Shown here one piece after another: positions 26,240-35,561 of a stretch of 64,000 bases of DNA. Origin of the DNA: Pseudomonas duriflava. GTDB lineage: Bacteria; Pseudomonadota; Gammaproteobacteria; Pseudomonadales; Pseudomonadaceae. The notes beneath the pieces are model-generated. The model was not told the DNA's origin. It searched no databases and worked only from the letters and a program-made list of their open reading frames with translations. The position numbers and the translations under genes are program-made. Position 1 is the stretch's first letter. Each line of letters begins with the position of its first letter. The stretch covers positions 62,001 through 126,000 of the forward strand of contig NZ_VLKY01000010.1 in the NCBI RefSeq assembly GCF_007830155.1, given 5' to 3'.

Positions 26240-28039
26240 ATGAGTGATTTGTCACGCCCACTCGATAAGCCTAATCGTTATGCCTGGCCCTGCACTGCCG
26301 GCGCCACGCTTCTATCTGACAATCGCACCCGGTTCTGCTTCTGGGCGCCCAATGCACAAGACGTGAACATCGTCATGGATGGCGGGATGATCATTCCAAT
26401 GCAGTCGCTGGAAGGCGGCTGGTTTAGTGCCGAAGCCGCGTGTGGCGTCGGGACACGTTACCGTTATCAAATCGGCGACCTGCTAGTACCGGACCCCGCT
26501 TCCCGCGCCCAGGCAGGCGATGTGCATGAAGCCAGTATCGTGATCGACCCACGGGCATACGAATGGCGTCATACCGAGTGGAAGGGTCGTCCCTGGCATG
26601 AAAGCGTAATCTACGAAGTGCATGTCGGCACGCTGGGCGGATTCAACGGCGTGGCCGATATCATTCCTAAACTGGCAGGCCTCGGTGTAACTGCCATTGA
26701 ACTGATGCCGCTCAGTGAGTTTCCGGGCGGGCGCAACTGGGGCTATGACGGCGTGCTGCCTTACGCCGTCGAGGCGTCCTACGGAACGCCTGAAGACCTG
26801 AAGGCCATGATCGATGTAGCCCATGAGCACGGGTTGATGGTGTTTCTCGATGTGGTCTATAACCACTTCGGGCCGGATGGCAATTACCTGCATGCCTATG
26901 CCGAAAAATTCTTCCGTGAAGACATTCATACCCCTTGGGGCGCTGCCATCGATTTTCGTCAGGAAGCCGTACGCAGCTACTTCAAGGACAATGCACTGAT
27001 GTGGTTGATGGAGTACCGCTTCGATGGCCTGCGCTTCGATGCGGTACATGCCATTGGCGACAAGGGCTTCCTGATCGAAATGGCGGATGAGATCCGCTCT
27101 ACAGTCGAGCCAGGTCGTCACGTTCACTTGGTGCTGGAAAACGAAGACAACACCGCTTCCCTACTCGGTGGCGTACATTACGACGGTCAATGGGCCGATG
27201 ACTGGCATAACGTCATACACCCGATGCTGACCGGTGAGAATGAAGGCTACTATCAGGACTTTACCGAAGATGCAACCAACAAGCTGGTGCGTTGCCTGAG
27301 TGAAGGCTTTATCTACCAGGGCGAGGCATCACGGCATGGCAAGGCCCGCGGCGAGCCCAGCGGTCACCTGCAGCCAACAGCCTTCGTAATCTTTTTGCAG
27401 AATCACGATCAGGTAGGCAACCGGGCCCTGGGCGAGCGGTTGGCTGTACTGGCTCCCGAACAGGCGCTGCGAGCCGCAACAACTCTGCTCCTGCTTAGTC
27501 CCATGATCCCACTGCTTTTCATTGGTGAAGAATGGGCCAGCCGCCAGCCGTTCCTGTTCTTTACCAGTCACAACGAAGAACTGGCCAAACTGGTGCGCGA
27601 CGGCCGCCGCAATGAATTCAAAGACTTCGAATTCTTCACACATGAAGAAAACCGGGAAAAGATTCCCGATCCCAATGCCCTGAGGACATTCGAAGATTCA
27701 AAACCCAACTTCGGTGAGGCCGACCAGCCTGATCATGCGCTGTGGATCGGGCTGTACAAGCATTTGCTTGAACTTCGCCATAAGGAAATCATCCCTCGTT
27801 TGCCCGGTGCGAAACCAGCCAAGGCTGAGGCCCTGGGCACACATGCAGTTACAGCGACCTGGTCCCTGGGAGATGGCGCACACCTTACGATCGAGATCAA
27901 CCTGAGCGAAACCGCCGTCCCGGTAGCCAGCAAGAAGCCCGGCCGCCTGCTGTTTTCCAGCGCTGACAGCAGTGTATCCGTACGCGACCAGGGTCAACTG
28001 GCGGCCCATACCGCTATGGTCTGGCTGGAGGAAGCCTAA
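26240..28039 (+). CDS. treZ: malto-oligosyltrehalose trehalohydrolase TreZ
   Basis: A 599-residue GH13 enzyme that cuts trehalose from the end of maltooligosyl-trehalose made by TreY. An N-terminal CBM48-like domain (RFCFWAPNAQDVNIVM) precedes the barrel. Active-site segments are visible: DVVYNHFGPDGNYL, the nucleophile in DGLRFDAVHAI, the acid in LVLENEDN and the third carboxylate in LQNHDQVGNR. I chose the ATG at 26240, with GAGGA nine bases upstream, over a frame extended by 25 residues of low quality. The stop overlaps the malQ start (TAATG). Confidence 0.93.
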   Translation: MSDLSRPLDKPNRYAWPCTAGATLLSDNRTRFCFWAPNAQDVNIVMDGGMIIPMQSLEGGWFSAEAACGVGTRYRYQIGDLLVPDPASRAQAGDVHEASIVIDPRAYEWRHTEWKGRPWHESVIYEVHVGTLGGFNGVADIIPKLAGLGVTAIELMPLSEFPGGRNWGYDGVLPYAVEASYGTPEDLKAMIDVAHEHGLMVFLDVVYNHFGPDGNYLHAYAEKFFREDIHTPWGAAIDFRQEAVRSYFKDNALMWLMEYRFDGLRFDAVHAIGDKGFLIEMADEIRSTVEPGRHVHLVLENEDNTASLLGGVHYDGQWADDWHNVIHPMLTGENEGYYQDFTEDATNKLVRCLSEGFIYQGEASRHGKARGEPSGHLQPTAFVIFLQNHDQVGNRALGERLAVLAPEQALRAATTLLLLSPMIPLLFIGEEWASRQPFLFFTSHNEELAKLVRDGRRNEFKDFEFFTHEENREKIPDPNALRTFEDSKPNFGEADQPDHALWIGLYKHLLELRHKEIIPRLPGAKPAKAEALGTHAVTATWSLGDGAHLTIEINLSETAVPVASKKPGRLLFSSADSSVSVRDQGQLAAHTAMVWLEEA

Positions 28040-30111
28040 TGAGCGAATCAAACGCGCTACATAAACTGGCTGAAAAGGCAGGCATCTCTATCGACTGGAC
28101 CTCTTTCGACGGCAAATCTCAGCATGTCTCGGACGAGTCGCTGCAACATCTCCTGTCAGCCTTGGGCCTTCCGGCCAAGACGGAAGACAATATTCGCCAA
28201 AGCATGGCAAAGCTCGACGAGCTGGAAGACAGCGAACACTTGCCTCCGCTCATCACAGGCGATTGCAGTGCCCCCATCGGCACGACAGGCCAATTCAAAA
28301 CCGGTCAGTCCTACACGCTCACCCTGGAAAGCGGCGAAACCGTTTCAGGCAAGGTTGATAGTAACGGTCAGTTGGCCCCGGTCGAATCCATGGGGTATCA
28401 CACGCTCACACTGGGCGACCAGAGTCTGACCCTGGCCATTGCGCCACAGCACTGCTTTACGGTGGCAGATGCCTTGGCCAAAGCCAAACCACGCGCCTGG
28501 GGGCTGGCGGCACAGGTGTACAGCCTGCGGCGCCAGGGTGACGGCGGGATCGGTGATCTAAAGGCACTTGAAGAATTTGTTCGCTCCGCTGCCCGCCACG
28601 GTGCTGATGCCGTGGCTATCAGCCCTCTGCATGCCATGTTCAGCGCCGACGGAAACCGCCACAGCCCTTATTCGCCTTCAAGCCGGATGTTCCTGAATAT
28701 TCTCAACGCAGCTCCTTCGGCACTATTAGGCGAAAAGGCCGTCCAGCATGCCCTCCAGCGGACCGGGCTTGAGCAGGAATGGGCTCGCCTTGAGCAATTG
28801 GACCTGATCGATTGGCCAGCACTGGTCAAGACACGCCTGCGCCTTTACCGCGCCCTGCATATGGACTTCCGCTGTAAAGGCGGCAACTTATGGGAAGACT
28901 TTCAAGCCTTCCGTAAGAAAGGTGGAGAAGCACTGGAAAACCACTGCCGCTTCGAAGCGCTGCATGCCTCGTTTACTCATGGTGACTCAGCGCCCAGCTG
29001 GCAGCATTGGCCTGAAGAGTATCGTGAGCCCTCCAACCCTGCGGTTGCACAATTTGCCGAGAGTCATGCTCAGGATGTGGAATTTTATGCCTTCACTCAG
29101 TGGTTAGCAGCTCGTGGCCTGGAGAACGCGCAGAAGGCAGCTAAAGAAGCCGGCATGCATATTGGCTTGATCGCTGATATTGCAGTTGGTGCTGACGGTG
29201 GCGGTAGCCAGGCCTGGAGCCGTCAGGAAGAACTCCTGTCATCGGTAAGCGTAGGTGCACCGCCTGATCTGCTCAACCAACGCGGCCAGGGCTGGGGTAT
29301 TTCGGCTTTCTCTCCTGCCGGGCTCAAGCGCAACGGCTTTCGTGCCTTCATTGAAATGCTGCAGGCTAATTTTGCCTATGCCGGCGGTGTGCGTATCGAC
29401 CACGTGATGGGTCTGCAACGCCTGTGGTTGGTACCTGAAGGGGCTTCACCAGAGGAAGGTGCTTACCTCTCCTATCCCATCGAAGACATGCTGCGGCTTG
29501 TCGCGCTCGAATCCTGGCGCAACGAGTGCATTGTCATGGGCGAAGATCTGGGCACTGTGCCTGAGGGCTTCCGTGAGCGGCTGACCGACAAGGCCATCAT
29601 GGGAATGCAGGTCCTGATGTTCGAGCGTGACGAAGATCAGAACTTCAAACCTGCCGAAGAATGGCTGTCCACCTCTATGGCCACCACCACCACACATGAT
29701 CTCCCAACGATGAAAGGCTGGTGGATCGGCCGCGATATCGAATGGCAGGCCCGCCTGGAACAGCTGGCCGAAGACACGACCGAAGAAAAGGAAAAACAGC
29801 AACGTGCTCAAGATCGTCAGCGCCTGGCTAAAACCCTAGGGCTGCAAAGCGCTGACCTGGATGCCGTAGAGGATGCTGTAGATGGCTGCATTCGGCATAT
29901 CGGCAAAAGCCCGGCCACGCTAACCATTCTGCCCGTCGAAGATGCCCTTGGCCTTGAGGAACAGGCCAACCTGCCCGGCACGATTGATAGCCATCCGAAC
30001 TGGCGCCGTCGCTGGCCGGACACTGCCAGCACCTTACTGGATAACGAAACCCCGACTCGTCGCCTCAAGCTGTTGGTGACGGCCCGTCATGATGCGGAGA
30101 GCAACACATGA
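28039..30111 (+). CDS. malQ: 4-alpha-glucanotransferase MalQ (amylomaltase)
   Basis: A 690-residue GH77 enzyme that moves maltooligosaccharide units between glucans in the cytoplasm. Active-site parts are the nucleophile in VRIDHVMGLQRLW (near residue 454), the acid in MGEDLGTVP and the third aspartate in THDLPTMKGWW. SPYSPSSRMFLN and GDGGIGDLKALEEF are family features. A roughly 140-residue N-terminal extension matches the long proteobacterial form. It overlaps treZ by one base and treY by four, so the three are translated together. Confidence 0.92.
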   Translation: MSESNALHKLAEKAGISIDWTSFDGKSQHVSDESLQHLLSALGLPAKTEDNIRQSMAKLDELEDSEHLPPLITGDCSAPIGTTGQFKTGQSYTLTLESGETVSGKVDSNGQLAPVESMGYHTLTLGDQSLTLAIAPQHCFTVADALAKAKPRAWGLAAQVYSLRRQGDGGIGDLKALEEFVRSAARHGADAVAISPLHAMFSADGNRHSPYSPSSRMFLNILNAAPSALLGEKAVQHALQRTGLEQEWARLEQLDLIDWPALVKTRLRLYRALHMDFRCKGGNLWEDFQAFRKKGGEALENHCRFEALHASFTHGDSAPSWQHWPEEYREPSNPAVAQFAESHAQDVEFYAFTQWLAARGLENAQKAAKEAGMHIGLIADIAVGADGGGSQAWSRQEELLSSVSVGAPPDLLNQRGQGWGISAFSPAGLKRNGFRAFIEMLQANFAYAGGVRIDHVMGLQRLWLVPEGASPEEGAYLSYPIEDMLRLVALESWRNECIVMGEDLGTVPEGFRERLTDKAIMGMQVLMFERDEDQNFKPAEEWLSTSMATTTTHDLPTMKGWWIGRDIEWQARLEQLAEDTTEEKEKQQRAQDRQRLAKTLGLQSADLDAVEDAVDGCIRHIGKSPATLTILPVEDALGLEEQANLPGTIDSHPNWRRRWPDTASTLLDNETPTRRLKLLVTARHDAESNT

Positions 30112-32915
30112 GTCAATTGCGCGCCACGGTCCGCCTTCAGTTTCATAAGGACTTTACCTTCGACGATGCTCTTCCCCTGGTCGACTATTACGCCGACCTG
30201 GGGATCAGCCACTTCTATGCATCACCTGTCACCACTGCCCGCGCCGGTTCTGTGCATGGTTACGATGTGGTCGACCCCACCCGGGTCAACCCGGAATTGG
30301 GCGGAGAAGAGGCGCTACGGCGGCTGGTAGCACGCTTGCACGAGCGCGGCATGGGGCTAATTGTGGACTTTGTTCCCAATCACATGAGTGTGGGTGGCTC
30401 TGAAAATTTCTGGTGGCTCGACGTACTCAAGTGGGGCCGGCACAGCCCCTATGCACGGTTCTACGACATCAACTGGCATAGCCCTGACCCTGAACTGCAA
30501 GGCCAGTTACTGTTACCGTTCCTAGGCAGCGCCTATGGTGACATTCTTCAGGCGGGCGAGCTCAAACTGGTATTCGACGAAAAAGACGGGTTTCGCGTCG
30601 AATACTATGCTCACCATTTCCCTATTTCGCCGCCCACGTATGCCGATATCCTGCGCCAGGGTGATCAACCCGAGCTGCGCCTGTTTGCCGATGCCTTCGA
30701 GGCTCGTGAAGATGACCGTGAAGGAGCCGAAGAGGCTTTGCGTCAGCTGGCGGACAGCTTGAAGCAAAATCCAGCCACACGCGCTGCGCTGGATAAATGC
30801 CTGGAGGCGTTCGACGCCACCGATGCGGCCAATCACGAACGCTTGCATGCCCTACTCGAGCGTCAGCATTACCGTCTGGCGAGCTGGCGTACTGCCTCGG
30901 ATGACATTAACTGGCGCCGCTTCTTTGATATCACGGAATTAGGCGGGCTTCGCATGGAGCGGCCGGAAGTGTTCGAGGCCATGCACGAGATGACCTTCCG
31001 ACTGATCCGCGAAGGGCTGGTCGATGGTCTGCGCCTTGATCATATTGACGGACTTGCTAACCCACGCAGTTATTGCCGCAAGCTGCGCCGCCAGATCGAC
31101 GACATTTGTGCCAGCCGCCCAGGTGGAGCACCGGAAGGCGGATTCCCGATCTATGTCGAGAAGATCCTGGCCGAAGGTGAACACTTGCGCGAAGACTGGG
31201 GGATCGATGGCACCACCGGTTACGAATTCATGAATGAAGTCTCCAGCGTCATGCATGATCCTACTGGTGAAAAGCCCCTAACTGAGTTCTGGGCGGAGCG
31301 GACAGGTCGACCGGCCGACTTCATGGAAGAAGTTCGCGAGGCGCGGCGTCTGGTGGTTACAACTGCCCTGGCCAGTGAGTTCGAGTCTACTGCGCATACC
31401 TTGCACGTTGTGGCCCAACAGGATTGGCGCACGCGCGATACCAGCCTGGGCGCTATTCGTCGCGTCCTGCTCGAACTGATCGTGCACTTCCCGGTTTACC
31501 GCACCTATGTCAGTGCCGCTGGCTTTACTGGCGAAGATGAGAAGTTCTTCCAGAAGGCTGTTGAAGGCGCTCGCCCTAACCTGTCCGAAGCGGAGCTCCC
31601 CGTGCTCGATCTGCTTCATCAGTGGTTAGGCGGCAAGGCGCCCTGCCGTCAGTCGGCAGGTAGTCTGGCCCGTCGTGAGCAGCGCCGGGCCATCACAAAA
31701 TTCCAGCAACTGACTTCTCCTGTTGCTGCCAAGGCGGTGGAAGATACCGCCTGCTATCGCTCCGGCGCCCTGCTGTCGCGTAACGACGTAGGCTTCGATC
31801 CGCAAAACTTCAGCCAAACGCCAGAGGAGTTTCATGAGACCAGTCAGTGGCGCTCAGAGCATTTTCCTCGCAACATGCTGACCACGGCGACCCACGACCA
31901 CAAGCGTGGTGAAGACACCCGCGCCCGCCTCGCCGTGCTTTCAGAAATGGCTACAGACTATATCGAAGCCGCCTCCCACTGGATGAAACTGGCAGCCCCT
32001 TTGCGTGGCACCTATGCCGATAAGCCAGCACCTACCCCAGGCGATGAGCTGATGCTCTATCAAACGCTACTGGCCAGCTGGCCGCTAAACCTGCGTGCCG
32101 ATGATGCTGAAGGTCTTAAGGCTTACCTGGAACGGCTATTGCCCTGGCAGGAAAAGGCGCTGCGTGAAGAAAAGCTTGAATCGGATTGGTGGACCCCTAA
32201 TGCCGATTACGAAACCGCCTGCCGCCGTTTCCTTGAGGGGTTGCTTACCGGCGAGCAAGGCACCGCCTTACGTCACTCCCTGGTCGAGATGGTCGAGCGT
32301 ATCGCACCGGCCGGTGCGCTTAATGGCTTGGTACAGGCCTTACTGCGCATGACCGCACCTGGCGTCCCTGACTTATATCAGGGCTGTGATTTCTGGGACT
32401 TCAGCCTGGTAGAGCCGGACAACCGTCGTGCCGTCAATTATCCGCCCCGCATCGCGGCGTTAAAGGAAAGCAAGGCGCCGGCTGAATTGCTCAAGGAGTG
32501 GAAAGACGGGCGCGTCAAACAGCGTGTGATTGCACTTACCCTGGCCGTACGGCAGGCGCATCCAGAGCTTTTCACCCAAGGTAGCTATACCCCTCTTACA
32601 GTTGTAGGTGCACAGGCAGAGCATGTGCTTGCCTTTGCTCGCGAGCACCAGGGCAAAGCAGCCATCCTTGTCGTTCCGTTGCGGTCATGGCCTTTCTTGA
32701 ATAACGCTTCTATACCTTTCTTCGAGGCAACTGCATGGCAGGACACTCGAATTAAAGTGCCTGATTACTTGGCAGGTCGCTCTTTTACGGAAACTTTCAG
32801 CCATTCATCTGTCCATGTGAAACAGAGTGAACTTAAAGTAAGCGAGCTTCTAGCAAATTTCCCTCTTGGTTTATTGATTACACAAGACCTGGCCCAAGGA
32901 GAGACACAACAATGA
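30108..32915 (+). CDS. treY: malto-oligosyltrehalose synthase TreY
   Basis: A 935-residue GH13 enzyme that isomerises the reducing end of a maltooligosaccharide to a trehalose linkage. Family features are ATVRLQFHKDFTFDDA at the start, FVPNHMSVGG, the nucleophile in DGLRLDHIDGL near residue 308, the acid in YVEKILAEGEHL and the histidine-aspartate pair in TATHDHKRGEDTRARL. A 60-residue helical insert sits near residues 200-255. With TreZ it turns alpha-glucan into trehalose. The ATG overlaps the malQ stop (ATGA) and the stop overlaps the next gene in the same way. Confidence 0.93.
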   Translation: MSQLRATVRLQFHKDFTFDDALPLVDYYADLGISHFYASPVTTARAGSVHGYDVVDPTRVNPELGGEEALRRLVARLHERGMGLIVDFVPNHMSVGGSENFWWLDVLKWGRHSPYARFYDINWHSPDPELQGQLLLPFLGSAYGDILQAGELKLVFDEKDGFRVEYYAHHFPISPPTYADILRQGDQPELRLFADAFEAREDDREGAEEALRQLADSLKQNPATRAALDKCLEAFDATDAANHERLHALLERQHYRLASWRTASDDINWRRFFDITELGGLRMERPEVFEAMHEMTFRLIREGLVDGLRLDHIDGLANPRSYCRKLRRQIDDICASRPGGAPEGGFPIYVEKILAEGEHLREDWGIDGTTGYEFMNEVSSVMHDPTGEKPLTEFWAERTGRPADFMEEVREARRLVVTTALASEFESTAHTLHVVAQQDWRTRDTSLGAIRRVLLELIVHFPVYRTYVSAAGFTGEDEKFFQKAVEGARPNLSEAELPVLDLLHQWLGGKAPCRQSAGSLARREQRRAITKFQQLTSPVAAKAVEDTACYRSGALLSRNDVGFDPQNFSQTPEEFHETSQWRSEHFPRNMLTTATHDHKRGEDTRARLAVLSEMATDYIEAASHWMKLAAPLRGTYADKPAPTPGDELMLYQTLLASWPLNLRADDAEGLKAYLERLLPWQEKALREEKLESDWWTPNADYETACRRFLEGLLTGEQGTALRHSLVEMVERIAPAGALNGLVQALLRMTAPGVPDLYQGCDFWDFSLVEPDNRRAVNYPPRIAALKESKAPAELLKEWKDGRVKQRVIALTLAVRQAHPELFTQGSYTPLTVVGAQAEHVLAFAREHQGKAAILVVPLRSWPFLNNASIPFFEATAWQDTRIKVPDYLAGRSFTETFSHSSVHVKQSELKVSELLANFPLGLLITQDLAQGETQQ

Positions 32916-33253
32916 CCCAACGCACTGAACGCATTCAGCAGCTCGCCTATCAGATATGGGAGTCTGAAGGGCGGCCGTCTCATCAGGAGCATCGCCATTG
33001 GGAAATGGCTACCAAACTTTATGAAGCGGAGCAACAGCCGGGTGCTGCGCCAGCCGAAACTCCCGTAGCCGCGCCGAAGAAAACGCGGGCCACCAAGCCG
33101 AAGGCCGCTACCCTGGCCGAGCAGGCAGTGGAAAAGGTCAAGGAAGCGGTCAAGCCCAAAAGTGCCAAGTCCAAGGTTGAAAAGCCGCCTGTTGAAAAAC
33201 TAGCGACCGAAAAGAAGCCTCGTGCCAGCCGGGCTAAGACGCCCAAAGTATAA
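32912..33253 (+). CDS. DUF2934 protein with a lysine/alanine-rich tail
   Basis: A 113-residue protein. The first 40 residues (IQQLAYQIWESEGRPSHQEH, then WEMATKLYEAEQ) fit DUF2934, a short domain of unknown function. From about residue 52 the chain is low-complexity and basic, rich in lysine, alanine, proline and threonine, like a histone-H1 tail, which suggests binding to nucleic acid or another polyanion. Its ATG overlaps the treY stop, so it is translated with the trehalose genes. DUF2934 genes recur in such clusters in pseudomonads, as I recall, but no function is established. Confidence 0.8.
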   Translation: MTQRTERIQQLAYQIWESEGRPSHQEHRHWEMATKLYEAEQQPGAAPAETPVAAPKKTRATKPKAATLAEQAVEKVKEAVKPKSAKSKVEKPPVEKLATEKKPRASRAKTPKV

Positions 33254-33614
33254 GGTATCACTGCCTGACTCTACCCCTTCCGTTCAAGCGGAAGGGGTAA
33301 TCAATACTGCCCCAGTAAAACCAGACGCCTCGTTAATCGAGACAGCCCGTCGTCTCCTGTTCTGGTTAAGCAGAACTCATCTTTGCATCAGATGTTATTA
33401 CGTGTGCTCAGTAGAGTCCTACTGACCTCAGCCCCCAAAGAGCCATTCGCCTTTTTATAAAAACGCCTAAGCGGGTTTGATTTGGTGCGCTTGATGTTTC
33501 TATTGACGAATGAGTGCTGACCACATATCCAGGGCTGGCTTTTGGCAGGGTGCAAAGTGGCTTACAACCCTGCTACGTACTGATGATATTCCCAGCCGTT
33601 TCGGCGACTTTCTT
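33254..33614. other. intergenic region after the treY transcript
   Basis: Apart from the hairpin at 33272-33299 there is only AT-rich sequence, including TTTTTATAAAAA, which could help end the converging minus-strand hypothetical gene. A plus-strand frame at 33510-33938 is antisense to that gene and was not accepted. Confidence 0.5.
33272..33299 (+). terminator. strong hairpin after the DUF2934 gene
   Basis: Perfect 11-bp stem TACCCCTTCCG / CGGAAGGGGTA with the six-base loop TTCAAG, 19 bases after the stop. There is no T-run behind it, so it may protect the mRNA 3' end or terminate weakly. Confidence 0.6.
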
Positions 33615-34112
33615 TTACTGGTTCAACTGATCGATTTGTGCTTGAGCCCAAGCGCGAGGCCATTGGACATAACGCTGTTTAGCTTCGACCTCTTTCCACA
33701 GCTCACGCGCAGCTCTATTCATGTCTTGGCAACCATTGGAACCGCAGGCCTCCATGGCGTTGGTCATGCTGTCATAGCGTTTTTCGCCGTCATTGCTACG
33801 CCAGTCTTCAGGCGGACAAGGTGGCATAACGGGCTTAAACCATGCCTGAGGCTCTGCTGGTGCATGCATCATAAAATGGCTAAGAAGAACCTTGTCCAAG
33901 GGGGACGAGAAAGGTTGAACATAGGCCTCTTCAGCTAGCTCAGTCATGTCGATGCCGTTCCAAACCAGGCGATCAGGTGCAACGAACTTGCAAGCAAACG
34001 CGCCTGGTTTGTCACGGAAGGTAAGGAGATACAGAGCATCAGGCTCCATTTTCATAAGTACCTTTTCGCCATTTGGTTGGTTCACAGACTTCTGATATTC
34101 CTGTTCGGACAC
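33615..34112 (-). CDS. hypothetical protein of 165 residues
   Basis: I do not recognise this protein. It starts at a GTG (34112) with an excellent AAAGGAG seven bases upstream, which supports real translation. It has no signal peptide or membrane helix, so it is probably cytoplasmic. A beta-rich first half (ALYLLTFRDKPGAFACKF, then DRLVWNGIDM) is followed by a helical, tryptophan-rich end (RELWKEVEAKQRYVQWPRAW). Four cysteines occur, two of them close together in EACGSNGCQD. It stands alone, convergent with the treY transcript. Confidence 0.65.
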   Translation of the reverse strand: MSEQEYQKSVNQPNGEKVLMKMEPDALYLLTFRDKPGAFACKFVAPDRLVWNGIDMTELAEEAYVQPFSSPLDKVLLSHFMMHAPAEPQAWFKPVMPPCPPEDWRSNDGEKRYDSMTNAMEACGSNGCQDMNRAARELWKEVEAKQRYVQWPRAWAQAQIDQLNQ

Positions 34113-34694
34113 AGTGGTACTCCTTTAGGTAGTCAAAATTTTTCGCTTGTGTTTTGAGGCTGCTGCCTATTAGCCACCCTCCTCGATAGCCAGAGTATCA
34201 GCGCCAGCGATGCCCTGCCTGTGGCTTTACAGTCGGGTACATTTCGGCGTTTGGTTATTCCTTTTTAGCGGCACCGAAAACGGTACGTGTTGTACTGATA
34301 GACGTTGAAAGGCCATGCCTATCGAGCCACTGTGAGGGATATTCCCTGTCTCAGTTCTAGACAGAACCGCCTGAGCAAAGCTACAACGCTAATGCGGTCT
34401 CGCCACTTGCGAGAAATCTGGCAGGCTGCTTGCCAAGCTCGCCCATGCTTTGGCAAATCACGCTGCCTCTAAAGGTACGCCTGATCATTAAGCCGCCTAT
34501 GATTTTGCTCAGAGTAAATACGAAAGCGTGAAAGAAATTTTTCAGACAGCGCGTGGGCTTATATTCTACTCACCTACCCGTTTTTGACCTTTCATCTATC
34601 TGCTTCAGGGAGACGATGAAAGGCCGGAACTTGCCTTCTTGCCTACTATCAATTTCAGCACTCTGCACATTTGCGCCGAGTGCGTTTTATTCAT
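34113..34694. other. intergenic region with a possible gene remnant
   Basis: No intact gene. One plus-strand frame, 34393-34587, looks protein-like on both sides of an in-frame TAA (34489-34491): KSGRLLAKLAHALANHAASK before it and AQSKYESVKEIFQTARGLIF after it. It may be a decayed gene, but it is short. Confidence 0.3.
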
Positions 34695-34877
34695 ATGAGA
34701 ATTGATGCCATGGCCCATCGTCCCGAAGTACCACAACCCGACCCTATCGTGAGCGATAACCCGGCTGACATGCCAGCTGCGCAAGAGTATGAGCCTCGTG
34801 ACCTGGACGGCTGGTTGACCTCGGAGCCTAATGGTTTTCAACCTACGCCCAATCCTCATACAGCTGATTTCTCATAG
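34695..34877 (+). CDS. possible small acidic protein
   Basis: A 60-codon frame (55 from the ATG at 34710). It is rich in proline, aspartate and glutamate, with the ordered-looking stretch EYEPRDLDGWLTSEPNGFQ. There is no membrane segment. The ribosome binding site is weak for both starts. A strong hairpin overlaps the stop codon, which supports a short independent transcript. I do not recognise the product. Confidence 0.45.
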   Translation: MRIDAMAHRPEVPQPDPIVSDNPADMPAAQEYEPRDLDGWLTSEPNGFQPTPNPHTADFS

Positions 34878-34896
34878 GGCTCAAAGCCCTATGTTT
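34873..34896 (+). terminator. hairpin overlapping the small gene's stop
   Basis: Perfect 9-bp stem CATAGGGCT / AGCCCTATG (34873-34881 with 34885-34893) with a three-base loop, followed by TTT. The stop codon is inside the left arm. Confidence 0.6.
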
Positions 34897-35053
34897 ACAC
34901 GGGCTACAGCGCATCTCGCCACTCGTCAGCCATCGAGCCCGCGAGAGCATTTCAGGGGAACCGCAACCCCAGGTGGTTATCCCATACAAGGCAGGTTAAC
35001 AATTGAATTGGTTAGTCAATTGTTTTGTTTTAAACCAACATGAGGGTTACTGC

Positions 35054-35206
35054 ATGACTGCCAAGAAAAACAATCCAGGTAACTTTGCCAATGACCGCGA
35101 AAGAGCGGCTGAAGCCGGTCGTAAAGGTGGTCGAAACAGTGGCGGCAATTTTGCCAATGATCGAGAGCGCGCCGCTGAAGCCGGTCGCAAGGGCGGTTCC
35201 AAGTAA
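35054..35206 (+). CDS. KGG-repeat stress-induced protein (YciG-like)
   Basis: A 50-residue hydrophilic protein consisting of two perfect copies of NFANDRERAAEAGRKGG (about residues 10-26 and 32-48), the KGG motif of YciG/con-10-type proteins. The DNA of the two copies differs at several third positions while the protein is identical, so selection keeps the repeat. Family members are linked to general stress and desiccation responses. The start is the ATG at 35054 with GAGGG eight bases upstream. A terminator follows, so it is a one-gene transcript inside the glucan/trehalose island. Confidence 0.85.
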   Translation: MTAKKNNPGNFANDRERAAEAGRKGGRNSGGNFANDRERAAEAGRKGGSK

Positions 35207-35252
35207 TAGCGTGTACAGCACCTTCGCGTGATACAGACCTTATTTCAATTCG

Positions 35253-35290
35253 AAGCGGGAAAAGGCCTAGGCGCTTTTTCCCGCTTTTTA
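35253..35290 (+). terminator. intrinsic terminator of the KGG gene
   Basis: Stem AAGCGGGAAAA / TTTTCCCGCTT (35253-35263 with 35276-35286) with further T bases after it. Confidence 0.85.
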
Positions 35291-35561
35291 TTGGCGCCCT
35301 CATTCTCTCCTGAACGCTTCAACCATGAACTATTAGCTGCTTGTTCACAGGTATCAGTGTTCACGCGCTTCGCTGAATACCGCCTGCCGTACCGAATGCA
35401 CAGGAACTGCCAGGTGGAAAACCTTTCTATATCTCCAGATGTAAGAGTTTGGCATGCGCTCCAGCGACCCTGGTGGGCCGTTCGCGCGATACGAATTAAC
35501 AGTCTTGGTAAAGGTCACGGCCTTGCTGAGATGAATGACCTCATCACTTAGAGTCGACCAC
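35291..35561. other. region upstream of glgX
   Basis: The promoter of the glgX operon should lie here. I saw no gene, repeat or clear promoter box. The frames that cross it have no ribosome binding site and no recognisable product. Confidence 0.4.

Noticed and set aside
33510-33938. 142-codon plus-strand frame
   Set aside because: Opposite the hypothetical gene at 33615-34112, which has the better ribosome binding site.
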